A stretch of DNA of 46,825 bases from Erysipelotrichales bacterium (GTDB lineage: Bacteria; Bacillota_I; Bacilli_A; Erysipelotrichales; Erysipelotrichaceae): NCBI GenBank assembly GCA_017532345.1, contig JAFXJJ010000011.1, positions 1-46,825 on the forward strand. The letters run 5' to 3'. The translations under genes were made by a program, and so were the position numbers. This document shows, piece by piece, positions 8,977-17,163 of this stretch. Each line of letters starts with the position of its first letter. Positions within the stretch are counted from its first letter, which is position 1. Under the pieces are notes generated by a model. The model was not told the DNA's origin. It saw nothing but the letters and a program-made list of their open reading frames with translations, and searched no databases.

Positions 8977-9184
8977 TATATCTCACTTTTACTCTCTTTT
9001 GCTTATCATTATGAAAGTATATATATTATTCATTATTAGGAAATCTTTATAATATGTTTTTCTCACTAGTATTCAACTAGCAGTTAAAAAAACACAACTA
9101 TAAATCAATTGAAAGTTGTATTCCTCTGAATTACTATATAAGTGTAAAAGATATGCGCACATCTTCTATTAATGGAGGAAGCTT

Positions 9185-10186
9185 ATGAATATTGGAAATA
9201 AAATTAAAACACTTAGAAATAAAAAAGCATTGTCACAAGGAGAATTAGCTGAAATACTACATGTTAGTGCACAAGCAGTGAGTAAATGGGAAAGTGATAC
9301 TTCTTTCCCTGATATTATTCAATTACCTGCTATCGCGTCTTATTTTGGAATTACGATTGATGAATTATTTGAATATCCATTAGACTTAGAATACCAAAGA
9401 ATTGAAACCATGGTTGATAACGGATTAATGGTAACTAACGAAAGATTTAATCATAGCGAAGAATTCCTATTAAGTGAAATTAATAAGAATCCAGATAACT
9501 ACCAAGCAGTTTCTACACTGGCTGATCTGTACCATTTCTATGCATGTAAATTAAATGAAAAAGCAGTTCATTATGCTTCAAATGCATTAGCTTTAAAGCC
9601 TGATAACAAAAATGATTTATGTACTTTAAATAATGCATCTAATGGATATGTTGCTGATTGGAATATTGGAAGTCACTTTAAACTAATTGAAAAGCTTTCT
9701 AATCTTGTAACTGATAATCCGAAAAATGAACGTACTAAATCATTCTTAGTTGATAATTTAATTGCTGATCACCGCTATGAAGAAGCTGAAAAGATACTTG
9801 CTGAATCTAACCTTGAATTAAAGCCTTTCTATGAAGTATGGATCAAAGAGAACAAGATGGGATTCATGAACACTTTAGAAGAATATAAAATGTTAGTAAG
9901 CAACTATCACGATAATTGGAAAATACTATGTGCAGTTGCTGATCGCTATGCATTCAATCAAGAATATGAGAATGCGATTGAAATGTATGAAAGGTCATTT
10001 GAGATTGCTCCTAAGCCTAGATATACTGATATACTTGCATGCATTGCATATTTATATCGTATCTTAGGTAACAAACAAAAAGCTATAGAATCATATCAAA
10101 GAGAATTGCAATTATTAAAAGAAGAATGGAGCATCACTAAGGGTGAATTAGTTGATGAGATAAAGAGGAATATTGAGGAATTATAG
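9185..10186 (+). CDS. XRE-family HTH regulator with TPR-like C-terminal region
   Basis: 333 residues. Residues 1-65 are a Cro/C1-type helix-turn-helix: IGNKIKTLRNKKALSQGELAEIL, then HVSAQAVSKWE as recognition helix, then FPDIIQLPAIASYFGITIDELF. From about residue 75 to the end there are helical hairpins of TPR style (for example NYQAVSTLADLYHFYACKL and YENAIEMYERSFEIAPKP). HTH-TPR proteins of this kind often respond to peptides or protein partners (RRNPP-like architecture), but no short signalling-peptide gene was found next to it. SD GGAGG is 7 bases before the ATG. A terminator follows at once; the target is unknown. Confidence 0.85.
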   Translation: MNIGNKIKTLRNKKALSQGELAEILHVSAQAVSKWESDTSFPDIIQLPAIASYFGITIDELFEYPLDLEYQRIETMVDNGLMVTNERFNHSEEFLLSEINKNPDNYQAVSTLADLYHFYACKLNEKAVHYASNALALKPDNKNDLCTLNNASNGYVADWNIGSHFKLIEKLSNLVTDNPKNERTKSFLVDNLIADHRYEEAEKILAESNLELKPFYEVWIKENKMGFMNTLEEYKMLVSNYHDNWKILCAVADRYAFNQEYENAIEMYERSFEIAPKPRYTDILACIAYLYRILGNKQKAIESYQRELQLLKEEWSITKGELVDEIKRNIEEL

Positions 10187-10194
10187 GGATTAAA

Positions 10195-10226
10195 AAAATA
10201 ATACACTTGATGGTGTATTATTTTTA
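10195..10226 (+). terminator. Intrinsic terminator of the HTH-TPR gene
   Basis: Perfect 10-base stem AATAATACAC (10197-10206) / GTGTATTATT (10213-10222), loop TTGATG, followed by T-rich sequence. Confidence 0.85.
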
Positions 10227-10241
10227 GTTATTTATATATTT

Positions 10242-10447
10242 TCAATAAAACAATAAGCTATTATTCAATAAATTAATAAGTAAAGTTATTGGACCTGTTA
10301 TTTCTTTATTATTCTTTTCCCAATTTTCAATAGTTTTGACTGAGACATTGAATAACCCTGCTGCTTCTTTCTGTGTTAATCCATATTTTTTCTAAAGCTC
10401 TTAATATCATCACCCATTATATATTCACTAACAGCAAATTTCCGCAT
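10242..10447 (-). pseudogene. Frameshifted small HTH (XRE/antitoxin-like) gene
   Basis: Reading the minus strand, an ATG at 10447 with SD GGAG 9 bases upstream opens MRKFAVSEYIMGDDIKSFR. The frame is then lost at a run of six A (10391-10396 area) and hits a stop. Adding one A restores a clean HTH: KKYGLTQKEAAGLFNVSV, then KTIENWEKNN, then ITGPITLLINLLNNS up to TGA at 10242. That C-terminal form (Gly-Pro-x-x-x-Leu-Leu-x-Leu-Leu) is typical of MqsA/HigA-type antitoxins and related XRE regulators. No toxin gene lies beside it. It could be a true pseudogene, a slip-strand phase-variable gene, or a sequencing error in the homopolymer; the rest of the frame has no other lesion, which favours a recent change. 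Confidence 0.75.
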
Positions 10448-10472
10448 ATATATCATCTCCATCATCATTACA

Positions 10473-10520
10473 CCCTATTTTTTAGGGTTAATCAATGCAT
10501 ATATTCCCTATAATTTAGGG
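10473..10520. promoter_or_regulatory. Twin operator palindromes CCCTA-N5-TAGGG
   Basis: Two copies of the same 15-bp palindrome, 10473-10487 and 10506-10520. They are 33 bp centre to centre (about three helical turns) and lie 26-73 bp upstream of the HTH start at 10447. Spacing and identity suggest dimer binding sites for the adjacent HTH protein (autoregulation); this is an inference from position. Confidence 0.65.
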
Positions 10521-10582
10521 TTTTATTGTCTATCGACGTATTTTCTATTCAGCATCTTATATTTACTAGTGTCATAACAACA

Positions 10583-10614
10583 AGAAAAAAGAGCTATCTC
10601 TCGATAACTCTTTA
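10583..10614 (-). terminator. Intrinsic terminator downstream of tRNA-Arg(CCT)
   Basis: On the minus strand AAAGAGTTATC pairs with GATAGCTCTTT (one mismatch) around a short loop and is followed by a T-rich run. It lies just after the tRNA 3' end at 10622. Confidence 0.8.
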
Positions 10615-10621
10615 TTGCACA

Positions 10622-10698
10622 TGGCGCGGTTAACCGGAATCGAACCGATGACCTATTGCTTAGGAGGCAATCGCTCTATCCTACTGAGCTATAACCGC
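10622..10698 (-). tRNA. tRNA-Arg (anticodon CCT)
   Basis: The minus strand folds as a 77-base cloverleaf: acceptor GCGGTTA / TAACCGC, D-arm GCTC/GAGC, anticodon stem ATTGC / GCAAT enclosing loop CTCCTAA (anticodon CCT, reading AGG), T-arm with loop TTCGATT, discriminator G and an encoded CCA at 10622-10624. Confidence 0.95.
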
Positions 10699-10751
10699 AT
10701 ATAAAAACAGTGCATTACTATTATACTAGAAATAATATTTTTTTCAACATC

Positions 10752-11345
10752 TTAATTGCCCTTCATTTTTTCTTTTAGAAAAGTAACGATTTCCCGCTTA
10801 TTTCCAAGCATATTAACATCATGTCCGAAAATCGCAACATCAAATTCAATATTAGAATATGACTTTATTTCTGCACCTATGATACTCTTTTCATAGTATT
10901 CAACACCATTTTTCATTCTTGAATAGAGTGCATCTCCAACAAATAATACACCCTCACAAAGTACTCCTAAGCAGCCCTTTGCATGTAGTGATGGTAGACT
11001 TATAACACTTACAGATAAGCCTCCTAAATCAATCTCTGCATTATCTACCACATGACATTCTCTATTGATATATCTACTAGTATTCTTACTACAATAGATT
11101 TCGCAGTCATCTATCAGTGTTAGATTAGCGATATGATCTGGATGGAAATGAGTAGGTACTACAATTAAGTTTAATGGATAATGATGCTCCCTTAAAAAGT
11201 CTAAAGCTTCCTTTAAATGTTCTTCCTCATTAGCTACATCTACTAATAATGTATGTGTATCACCCACAATAATACCAATCTTAGGACATATCCGCTCCCT
11301 TTCATGATCTACATAATATATTCTATCCGTTACCTTAATAATCAT
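10752..11345 (-). CDS. Metallo-beta-lactamase-fold hydrolase
   Basis: 197 residues. The core zinc motif HFHPDH is at 66-71; HAKG near 119 gives the third histidine, FVGDALY near 134 the bridging aspartate and FGHD near 173 the last histidine. The motif order is that of glyoxalase-II-like MBL proteins; the substrate is not evident. SD AGGAGG is 8 bases before the ATG. It follows the second phnE by 53 bases, with a hairpin between, so it is probably part of, or read-through from, the phosphonate-type importer operon. In C-P lyase operons PhnP is also an MBL-fold phosphodiesterase, but no C-P lyase genes are present here, so this link is only suggestive. Confidence 0.85.
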   Translation of the reverse strand: MIIKVTDRIYYVDHERERICPKIGIIVGDTHTLLVDVANEEEHLKEALDFLREHHYPLNLIVVPTHFHPDHIANLTLIDDCEIYCSKNTSRYINRECHVVDNAEIDLGGLSVSVISLPSLHAKGCLGVLCEGVLFVGDALYSRMKNGVEYYEKSIIGAEIKSYSNIEFDVAIFGHDVNMLGNKREIVTFLKEKMKGN

Positions 11346-11364
11346 TTATAAGCCTCCTAATATA

Positions 11365-11388
11365 AAGGCAATGGTTTCCCATTGCCTT
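11365..11388 (-). terminator. Hairpin between phnE2 and the MBL-fold gene
   Basis: Perfect 10-base stem AAGGCAATGG (11365-11374) / CCATTGCCTT (11379-11388), loop of 4. The following minus-strand sequence is only modestly T-rich, so this is a weak terminator or an mRNA-stabilising hairpin. Confidence 0.6.
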
Positions 11389-11398
11389 ACATTCATTA

Positions 11399-12202
11399 TT
11401 ATCCACGTGCTAATTTAGTACGAATCTTTGTTGAGATAAATTCAATAATTAATACTAATACAATTAATCCAAATAAGAATGAACCAACCATACTCCATCT
11501 TCTTGAACTAATACATTGTACTAATGAAGCACCGATACCACCAGCACCTACAATACCAAGTGTAGTAGCATCCTTTAAGTTAATATCAAAACGATAAATT
11601 GTAGTAGAGATAAAACTTGCTGTCAATTGAGGAAGAATACCACATCTAATCTTCTCAAATGTATTACATCCTGCTGCATCTAAAGATTCTAAGATACTAG
11701 TATCTAAATCTTCAATTGCCGTAATATACATCTTAGAAATCATCCCAATCGAACAAATACTTTGTGTAACAACACCACAGAATGCACCAGGTCCAGTCAC
11801 ACGAATCCATACTAATGCCCATACTAATGAAGGAATAGTACGAATTAATAAGATTAATCCACGCATTACGAATGCTACAGGTTTAGGTACTACATTCTCA
11901 CTGGCTAAGAAGCTTACTGGAACAGCTAAAATAGCACCAAAGATTGTACCTAGAATCGCAATCGCAATTGTTTGGAATAATAGATAAGGAACACCATCAG
12001 TAGATAATGAGAATAATAGATTAGTATCTGGATGGAATAAACCATACACCATACCAAATGCTACTTCACTACCTTTAGCCGCTAATCCCTTATATTGAAC
12101 GCCTTCAGCAGACCATACAATTAAACTAATAATAACTGCAGTTACAATGAAATAAAGCCAAGCCTTACGAGGACGTTTTTCATACATTTCAACTATTGTC
12201 AT
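11399..12202 (-). CDS. phnE: Phosphonate-type ABC transporter permease
   Basis: 267 residues, about six membrane segments. The binding-protein-dependent permease loop is seen as ESLDAAGCNTFEKIRCGILPQL (the EAA motif, split here as ESLDAAGC and GILPQL) near residue 170. The conserved PhnE tail NLKDATTLGIVGAGGIGA is near 210. It would form the membrane channel with the other PhnE and the PhnC ATPase. SD TTAGGAGG precedes the ATG, and the upstream permease ends 10 bases away. Substrate could be phosphonate, phosphite or another phosphorus compound; sequence alone does not decide. Confidence 0.9.
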   Translation of the reverse strand: MTIVEMYEKRPRKAWLYFIVTAVIISLIVWSAEGVQYKGLAAKGSEVAFGMVYGLFHPDTNLLFSLSTDGVPYLLFQTIAIAILGTIFGAILAVPVSFLASENVVPKPVAFVMRGLILLIRTIPSLVWALVWIRVTGPGAFCGVVTQSICSIGMISKMYITAIEDLDTSILESLDAAGCNTFEKIRCGILPQLTASFISTTIYRFDINLKDATTLGIVGAGGIGASLVQCISSRRWSMVGSFLFGLIVLVLIIEFISTKIRTKLARG

Positions 12203-12212
12203 AAGAATCCTC

Positions 12213-13061
12213 CTAACTTAATTTCTTTCTTAAATAACTACTGAATGTTTCAATTGTAAATACAGCTACAAATAATGTAAGTAATACCATACCTAATTGA
12301 TTGTAATCACGCCATCCAATACATTCATTAATTAAAATACCAAGACCACCAGCACCTACATAACCTAAAATAGAAGCAGCACGAATATTCATTTCAAAGC
12401 AATATAAACAATGAGATAAATATGTTGGTAGAATTTGCGGAATACAAGCACTCCAGAATGCTTCAAACTTATTAGCACCAAGTGATTCCATCGCTTCAAA
12501 TGGTCCCATATCAATTGTTTCAATACTTTCAAATAACATCTTACTAACTACACCAAATGTAAACACAATGATTGCCACTGTACCAGCAAATGTACCAAGA
12601 CCAAAGATTAATGAGCATACATTAGCTACAATTAATGTAGGGAATGTTCTAATAACACTTAAGAAAAAGCGAATAGATAATAATATTGGCTTATTCTTAT
12701 TAACGTTAGATGATGCTAGAATAGCGAATGGTAACGCTAAGATACATCCAATAACTGAACCTAATAATGACATCTTAACAGTATCAAATAAAGGACCAGT
12801 TACTTTATTAAAAAATGACCATTTAGGTTGAAAGATTTTTCCTAAAATAGCTTCTAATTGATAGAATCTTTGAATAACAATCTTAATATCAAAGCCTGTC
12901 AATTGAATTGATGCAAATACCACTACTAATAAACATATAATAATTAAAGGTAATCTAGATCTTGGTCGATCTATTTCATGACCATTAGCTAATACAATAT
13001 GTTGTGGTTTGAAAATACGATCAAATAAAGCTACTTTATTAATATTTTCCGTATTATTCAT
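12213..13061 (-). CDS. phnE: Phosphonate-type ABC transporter permease
   Basis: 282 residues with the start chosen at Met4 of the longer frame: the SD GGAGG lies directly against the first ATG (13070) but 10 bases from the ATG at 13061. A cytoplasmic N-terminal stretch of about 40 residues is followed by about six membrane segments. The EAA-type loop MESLGANKFEAFWSACIPQI (about residue 190) and NIRAASILGYVGAGGLG near 230 are PhnE hallmarks. Two tandem, non-identical permeases suggest a heterodimeric channel. The gene lies between phnC (5 bases in the longer form) and the second phnE (10 bases). Confidence 0.9.
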   Translation of the reverse strand: MNNTENINKVALFDRIFKPQHIVLANGHEIDRPRSRLPLIIICLLVVVFASIQLTGFDIKIVIQRFYQLEAILGKIFQPKWSFFNKVTGPLFDTVKMSLLGSVIGCILALPFAILASSNVNKNKPILLSIRFFLSVIRTFPTLIVANVCSLIFGLGTFAGTVAIIVFTFGVVSKMLFESIETIDMGPFEAMESLGANKFEAFWSACIPQILPTYLSHCLYCFEMNIRAASILGYVGAGGLGILINECIGWRDYNQLGMVLLTLFVAVFTIETFSSYLRKKLS

Positions 13062-13075
13062 AACTTGCATTCCTC

Positions 13076-13837
13076 CTATTCTTTAGCTGCTTGAGGAATA
13101 CTCTTACCATTATATACTTCATCAAGAATTTCTTGTGTTACTTCACTAGCAGGACCATCATAAACAATTTCACCTGCACGAATACCTACTACACGATCAG
13201 CATACTCTAAAGCTAAGTCTACATGGTGAATATTTATTAAAATAGAAATATTCATTTCTTTATTGATTCTTTTAAAGTCTCCCATTACTAATCTAGCTGT
13301 AATAGGGTCCAATGCTGCTACTGGTTCATCCGCAAGAATAATGCTAGGATTTTGGTTTAATGTTCTTGCTAATGCAACACGTTGTTGTTGACCACCAGAT
13401 AATTGGTCACATCTTGTATAAGCTTTATCTAAGATACCAACCTTATCAATAGCTTCTAATGCAGCAATCTTTTGTTCTTTAGAGAAAATACCTAATAATG
13501 TTTTATACCAAGGCATATCTGGTACCATACTTGTTAATACATTGTTGATTACTGTAGAACGAGTAACTAAGTTGAAAGATTGGAAAATCATTCCTATTTT
13601 TCTTCTGAAACGGCGTAATTCTTTTCCCTTCAAAGTCATTACATCAGTACCATCAACTGTTAATGTACCTTCAGAAATATCATGCATACGATTGATTGTA
13701 CGAATTAGTGTTGATTTACCAGCACCTGATAAACCGATAATAGCAACGAATTCACCTTGTTCAATCTTTAAATCAACATTCTTTAACCCTACAACACCAT
13801 TAGGATAAATCTTAGTGACATTCTTAAATTCTATCAT
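13076..13837 (-). CDS. phnC: Phosphonate-type ABC transporter ATP-binding protein
   Basis: 253 residues. Walker [10 protein letters not shown] (about 35-43), Q-loop IFQSFNL, signature [14 protein letters not shown] (about 147), Walker [14 protein letters not shown] and switch histidine INIHHVD are all present, so the ATPase should be active. The overall form ([29 protein letters not shown]) is that of PhnC. It energises uptake through the two adjacent PhnE permeases. SD AAGGAG precedes the ATG. A hairpin with T run separates it from phnD, so its mRNA level is probably below that of the binding protein. Confidence 0.93.
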   Translation of the reverse strand: MIEFKNVTKIYPNGVVGLKNVDLKIEQGEFVAIIGLSGAGKSTLIRTINRMHDISEGTLTVDGTDVMTLKGKELRRFRRKIGMIFQSFNLVTRSTVINNVLTSMVPDMPWYKTLLGIFSKEQKIAALEAIDKVGILDKAYTRCDQLSGGQQQRVALARTLNQNPSIILADEPVAALDPITARLVMGDFKRINKEMNISILINIHHVDLALEYADRVVGIRAGEIVYDGPASEVTQEILDEVYNGKSIPQAAKE

Positions 13838-13852
13838 TTGAAACTCCTTCCT

Positions 13853-13887
13853 AAAAAATAGGACGTCTGTAACAGATCGTCCTATTT
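13853..13887 (-). terminator. Intra-operon terminator/attenuator between phnD and phnC
   Basis: On the minus strand AAATAGGACG pairs with CGTCCTATTT, with a further inner TCTG/CAGA stem, followed by a T run. It lies right after the phnD stop. Partial termination would give an excess of binding protein over membrane components, as is common in ABC operons. Confidence 0.85.
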
Positions 13888-13906
13888 AATTAATATGTAT
13901 AATTAA

Positions 13907-14977
13907 TTAGTTTTGAACAACTTCTAATGCAGCACGAGCACCATCGTAGTCAGCATCTGTTGCTTTTGCATAACCTGTATGAGAGTAAACTTCGAAAATA
14001 GCTTTTCCTTCGTCACTTTCAATTACTTTAATTAATGCATTTTGTAATGCAGTAATGAATTCTTCATTGTAGATTTCAGGATTTGCTTTTGTAACAGCAA
14101 CTGTATCGTTATAGATACCATCAGTTACACCAATAACATTTAATTCTTCCCAAATGCTTGCTTCTCTACCTAAACCAGCTTTACCTGTAGCATCAGCAGA
14201 ATCTGTTGGAATAGCCCATGAATCTTCATAGTCATTACGTCCATCAGCATAACATACGATGATATCAACTGATTCAGCAGCAGCTTGAGCAAATGCAGTA
14301 CCATAACCATCTAATGTAACAACGTTAGATAAATCAGAGATTTTCTTATTGTAGTTTTCTAATAACCAAAGAGTTGGATAGATATAACCAGCAGATGAAG
14401 AAGTTTTTAATACTGCCCAGTTTGCTTTATCTAATTCTTCCCAAGTTAATTTTTCACCATTGTTTACTTTTTCAGCTAATTGTTTACCATAAGCAGATGG
14501 TGCAGCATAGATTAATGAACGGTAATATGTAACTTGTGGTCCATCTTTCTTAGTTGCATTTTCAACACCATTCCAGTCAGAAGGATTTTCGCTATCGTTT
14601 GATAAACCGTTACGAGTTGCAGTTAAGATTACGTCTACTTCATCGCTATATAAAGCGTAAGTACCACCAGGTAACCAACCTACATCAATTGTACCAGCAG
14701 CCATTGCTTCACCAGTAGCATCATAAGATGTACCAACTGTGATGTCAACTTCACCAACTTCATAACCTTCTTCAGCTAATGCAGCAATTAATAATTCTGG
14801 TAAGTTAGCTGTTCCAGTGATGATAACATCAGCGTCCTTAGAAGGAACGAATTCTAATGTTAACTTTTCAAGAGTTTTGTCGTTTCCTGCAGTTTCGCCA
14901 CCATTGTCATTAGATGAACATCCACCTAAAGTACAAATCATAGCTAACGCTAAAAGACTTGCTAATAATTTTTTCAT
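13907..14977 (-). CDS. phnD: Phosphate/phosphonate-type ABC transporter substrate-binding lipoprotein
   Basis: 356 residues. A lipoprotein signal peptide MKKLLASLLALAMICTLGGC ends at Cys20, so the protein would be anchored outside the membrane. The mature part matches the PhnD/periplasmic-binding-like II fold: VPSKDADVI near residue 46, TSYDATGEAMAAGTIDVGWLP near 85-105 (given in parts: TSYDATGEAMAAG, TIDVGWLPGG) and LKTSSSAGYIYP near 195. It captures the substrate for the PhnC/PhnE transporter. SD AGGAG lies upstream of the ATG. The 5' leader holds two palindromes (14995-15006 and 15013-15036). First gene of a five-gene minus-strand operon. Confidence 0.9.
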   Translation of the reverse strand: MKKLLASLLALAMICTLGGCSSNDNGGETAGNDKTLEKLTLEFVPSKDADVIITGTANLPELLIAALAEEGYEVGEVDITVGTSYDATGEAMAAGTIDVGWLPGGTYALYSDEVDVILTATRNGLSNDSENPSDWNGVENATKKDGPQVTYYRSLIYAAPSAYGKQLAEKVNNGEKLTWEELDKANWAVLKTSSSAGYIYPTLWLLENYNKKISDLSNVVTLDGYGTAFAQAAAESVDIIVCYADGRNDYEDSWAIPTDSADATGKAGLGREASIWEELNVIGVTDGIYNDTVAVTKANPEIYNEEFITALQNALIKVIESDEGKAIFEVYSHTGYAKATDADYDGARAALEVVQN

Positions 14978-14994
14978 GTTTCCTTTTTCTCCTC

Positions 14995-15036
14995 GTCTAT
15001 ATAGACATTCTAAGTAATTATCCCTACATAATTACT
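14995..15036. promoter_or_regulatory. Palindromes in the phnD leader
   Basis: GTCTATATAGAC (14995-15006) is a perfect 12-bp palindrome next to the phnD SD. AGTAATTAT (15013-15021) / ATAATTACT (15028-15036) is a perfect 9-bp inverted repeat just upstream. A -10-like TATACT on the minus strand lies at about 15041-15046. They may be operators or leader hairpins; no known box is recognised. Confidence 0.4.
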
Positions 15037-15242
15037 CTAAAAGTATAGCACTCGAACCATTATTTTAAAAGAGAAAATACTCAATTTCTTTCATTATTTT
15101 ATATATTTTTAAAATGAACAAGTTCAAGCTACATATAGTATATTTTCTATATATATCCTTATTTATATTATTATTAAAAATAAAAAACTCCAAATAAATA
15201 CACGTAAAGTATATTTTTTGCTTGAAAAATCATAAAAACACG

Positions 15243-15248
15243 TATAAT
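15243..15248 (+). promoter_or_regulatory. Promoter -10 element of typA
   Basis: TATAAT 29 bases before the typA start. An upstream TTGAAA-like hexamer lies about 15 bases away, so the -35 is weak. The surrounding 15060-15240 stretch is very AT-rich, with no gene seen. Confidence 0.5.
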
Positions 15249-15276
15249 ATAATTGAGTTAAAAGGTGGTATAGATT

Positions 15277-17118
15277 ATGAGCACACAAAAAATTATTAAC
15301 ATTGCCGTAATTGCCCACGTTGATGCTGGTAAATCAACATTAGTTGATGCCTTCTTAGATCAAAGTGGTGTATTCGGGGCAAGAGATGAAAAAAGTGAAC
15401 GTGTAATGGATAGTAATGATTTAGAAAGAGAACGTGGTATTACGATTTATTCTAAGAACTGTTCGGTTTTCTATCATGACTATAAAATAAATATTGTTGA
15501 TACTCCAGGACATGCCGACTTCTCTAGTGAAGTTGAACGTGTTATCCGTACAGTAGATACTGTTATCTTATTAGTAGATAGTAGTGAAGGGCCAATGCCT
15601 CAAACTCGTTTCGTACTACAAAAGAGCTTAGAATTGGGATTAAGGCCTATCCTATTAATTAATAAGATCGATAAGAACGATGCAAGACCTCAAGAAGTAG
15701 TAGATGAAGTATATGAATTATTCTTAGATTTAAATGCTAACGATGAACAATTAGACTTCCCTATTCTATATGGTATTGCGAAACAAGGTATCGTTCAATA
15801 TGACTTAGATACTCCTAGTGACAATATTGAACCTTTATTCCAAACTATTGTTAAGCATGTTGAACCATATAACCCTGGACATATGGAAGAACCTCTACAA
15901 CTTCAAATCAGTGCACTAGCATATGATGAATATATTGGACGTATTGGTATTGGCAGAATCTATCGTGGTCGTTTAAAAGCAAATCAATTTGTAGCTGTAG
16001 CTTCAAATGACGGTGAAAACGTACAAAAGAAAAACTTAGGTCAAATCTTTAATTACCAAGGCTTAAAGCGTACTGCTATTGACGAAGCTGCTGCTGGTGA
16101 TATCGTATTGGTAAGTGGTATTCCTAACATTTCAATTGGTGATACAATCTGTGATAGTAATGTTATTAATCCATTACCTCCTATCACTATTGAAGAACCT
16201 ACACTATCAATGAACTTCTGTGTTAATACTTCACCATTTGCTGGCCAAACTGGTAAGTATGTAACTTCACGTAACTTACGTGAACGTTTAGAAAAAGAAT
16301 TAGAAGTAAACGTTGGTTTAAAGGTAGAAGAAAGTACTACTGGTGATGTATTTAAGGTAAGTGGACGTGGTGAATTACATTTATCTATCTTACTTGAAAA
16401 TATGCGTCGTGAAGGCTATGAAGTAGCTGTATCTCGTCCAGAGGTAATTATGAAACGTATTGATGGTCAATTATATGAGCCAATGGAAGAAGTAATTATT
16501 TCTGCACCAACAGAATACGTAGGTACATGTATTTCTAAGTTAAATGGTCGTAAGGGTATTATGAAAAATATGGATGAAGAAAATGGTTATACTAAGATTG
16601 AATATGATGTTCCTACTCGTGGATTAATCGGCTTCCGTTCAGAATTTATTACTGATACTCACGGTGAAGGTACAATGGTACGTCACTTCACTGAATATGA
16701 ACCATATAAAGGTGAAATCCCTCTAAGAGAAAATGGTGTATTAACTTCAATGGCTAGTGGTACTGCTATGACATACTCATTATTCTACTTACAAGATCGT
16801 GGTACACTATTCATTACACCACAAACTAAAGTATATGAAGGTATGATTATCGGTATGAATAACCGTGGTGAAGATATGGATGTTAACCCTACTGAAAATA
16901 AGAAGATGACTGCTATCCGTAGTACAGGTAGAGATGAAGCTATGACTCTTACTCCTGCTAAGGTTTTATCTTTAGAAGAAGCATTAGAATTCATTAGTGA
17001 TGATGAATTGGTAGAACTAACACCAACAGATATTCGTCTACGTAAGAAATATCTTACAAAGTTAGAACGTGTACAAGCTAATCGTGCATTACGTAAAGCA
17101 CAAGAAGAAAATAACTAA
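15277..17118 (+). CDS. typA: Translational GTPase TypA/BipA
   Basis: 613 residues, full length. The GTPase domain has G1 AHVDAGKST (about 13-21), switch I RERGITI, G3 [14 protein letters not shown] and G4 NKIDK. The domain II/III and TypA-specific C-terminal parts follow ([47 protein letters not shown]). It binds the 70S ribosome in a GTP-dependent way and helps ribosome assembly and growth under stress or cold. SD AGGTGG is about 8 bases upstream. A bidirectional terminator follows, shared with the convergent flavoprotein gene. Confidence 0.97.
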   Translation: MSTQKIINIAVIAHVDAGKSTLVDAFLDQSGVFGARDEKSERVMDSNDLERERGITIYSKNCSVFYHDYKINIVDTPGHADFSSEVERVIRTVDTVILLVDSSEGPMPQTRFVLQKSLELGLRPILLINKIDKNDARPQEVVDEVYELFLDLNANDEQLDFPILYGIAKQGIVQYDLDTPSDNIEPLFQTIVKHVEPYNPGHMEEPLQLQISALAYDEYIGRIGIGRIYRGRLKANQFVAVASNDGENVQKKNLGQIFNYQGLKRTAIDEAAAGDIVLVSGIPNISIGDTICDSNVINPLPPITIEEPTLSMNFCVNTSPFAGQTGKYVTSRNLRERLEKELEVNVGLKVEESTTGDVFKVSGRGELHLSILLENMRREGYEVAVSRPEVIMKRIDGQLYEPMEEVIISAPTEYVGTCISKLNGRKGIMKNMDEENGYTKIEYDVPTRGLIGFRSEFITDTHGEGTMVRHFTEYEPYKGEIPLRENGVLTSMASGTAMTYSLFYLQDRGTLFITPQTKVYEGMIIGMNNRGEDMDVNPTENKKMTAIRSTGRDEAMTLTPAKVLSLEEALEFISDDELVELTPTDIRLRKKYLTKLERVQANRALRKAQEENN

Positions 17119-17123
17119 TATAG

Positions 17124-17153
17124 AAAAAAGCTATCAATATGATAGCTTTTTTT
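17124..17153 (+). terminator. Bidirectional terminator between typA and the flavoprotein gene
   Basis: AAAAAAGCTATC (17124-17135) pairs with GATAGCTTTTTT (17141-17152), loop AATAT; A and T runs on both sides serve both convergent genes. Confidence 0.9.
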
Positions 17154-17163
17154 ATAATTACTT

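Noticed and set aside
16785-16994. Minus-strand frame within typA
   Set aside because: Antisense shadow of a highly conserved gene with no SD or family resemblance; the same holds for the other antisense frames inside clear genes.
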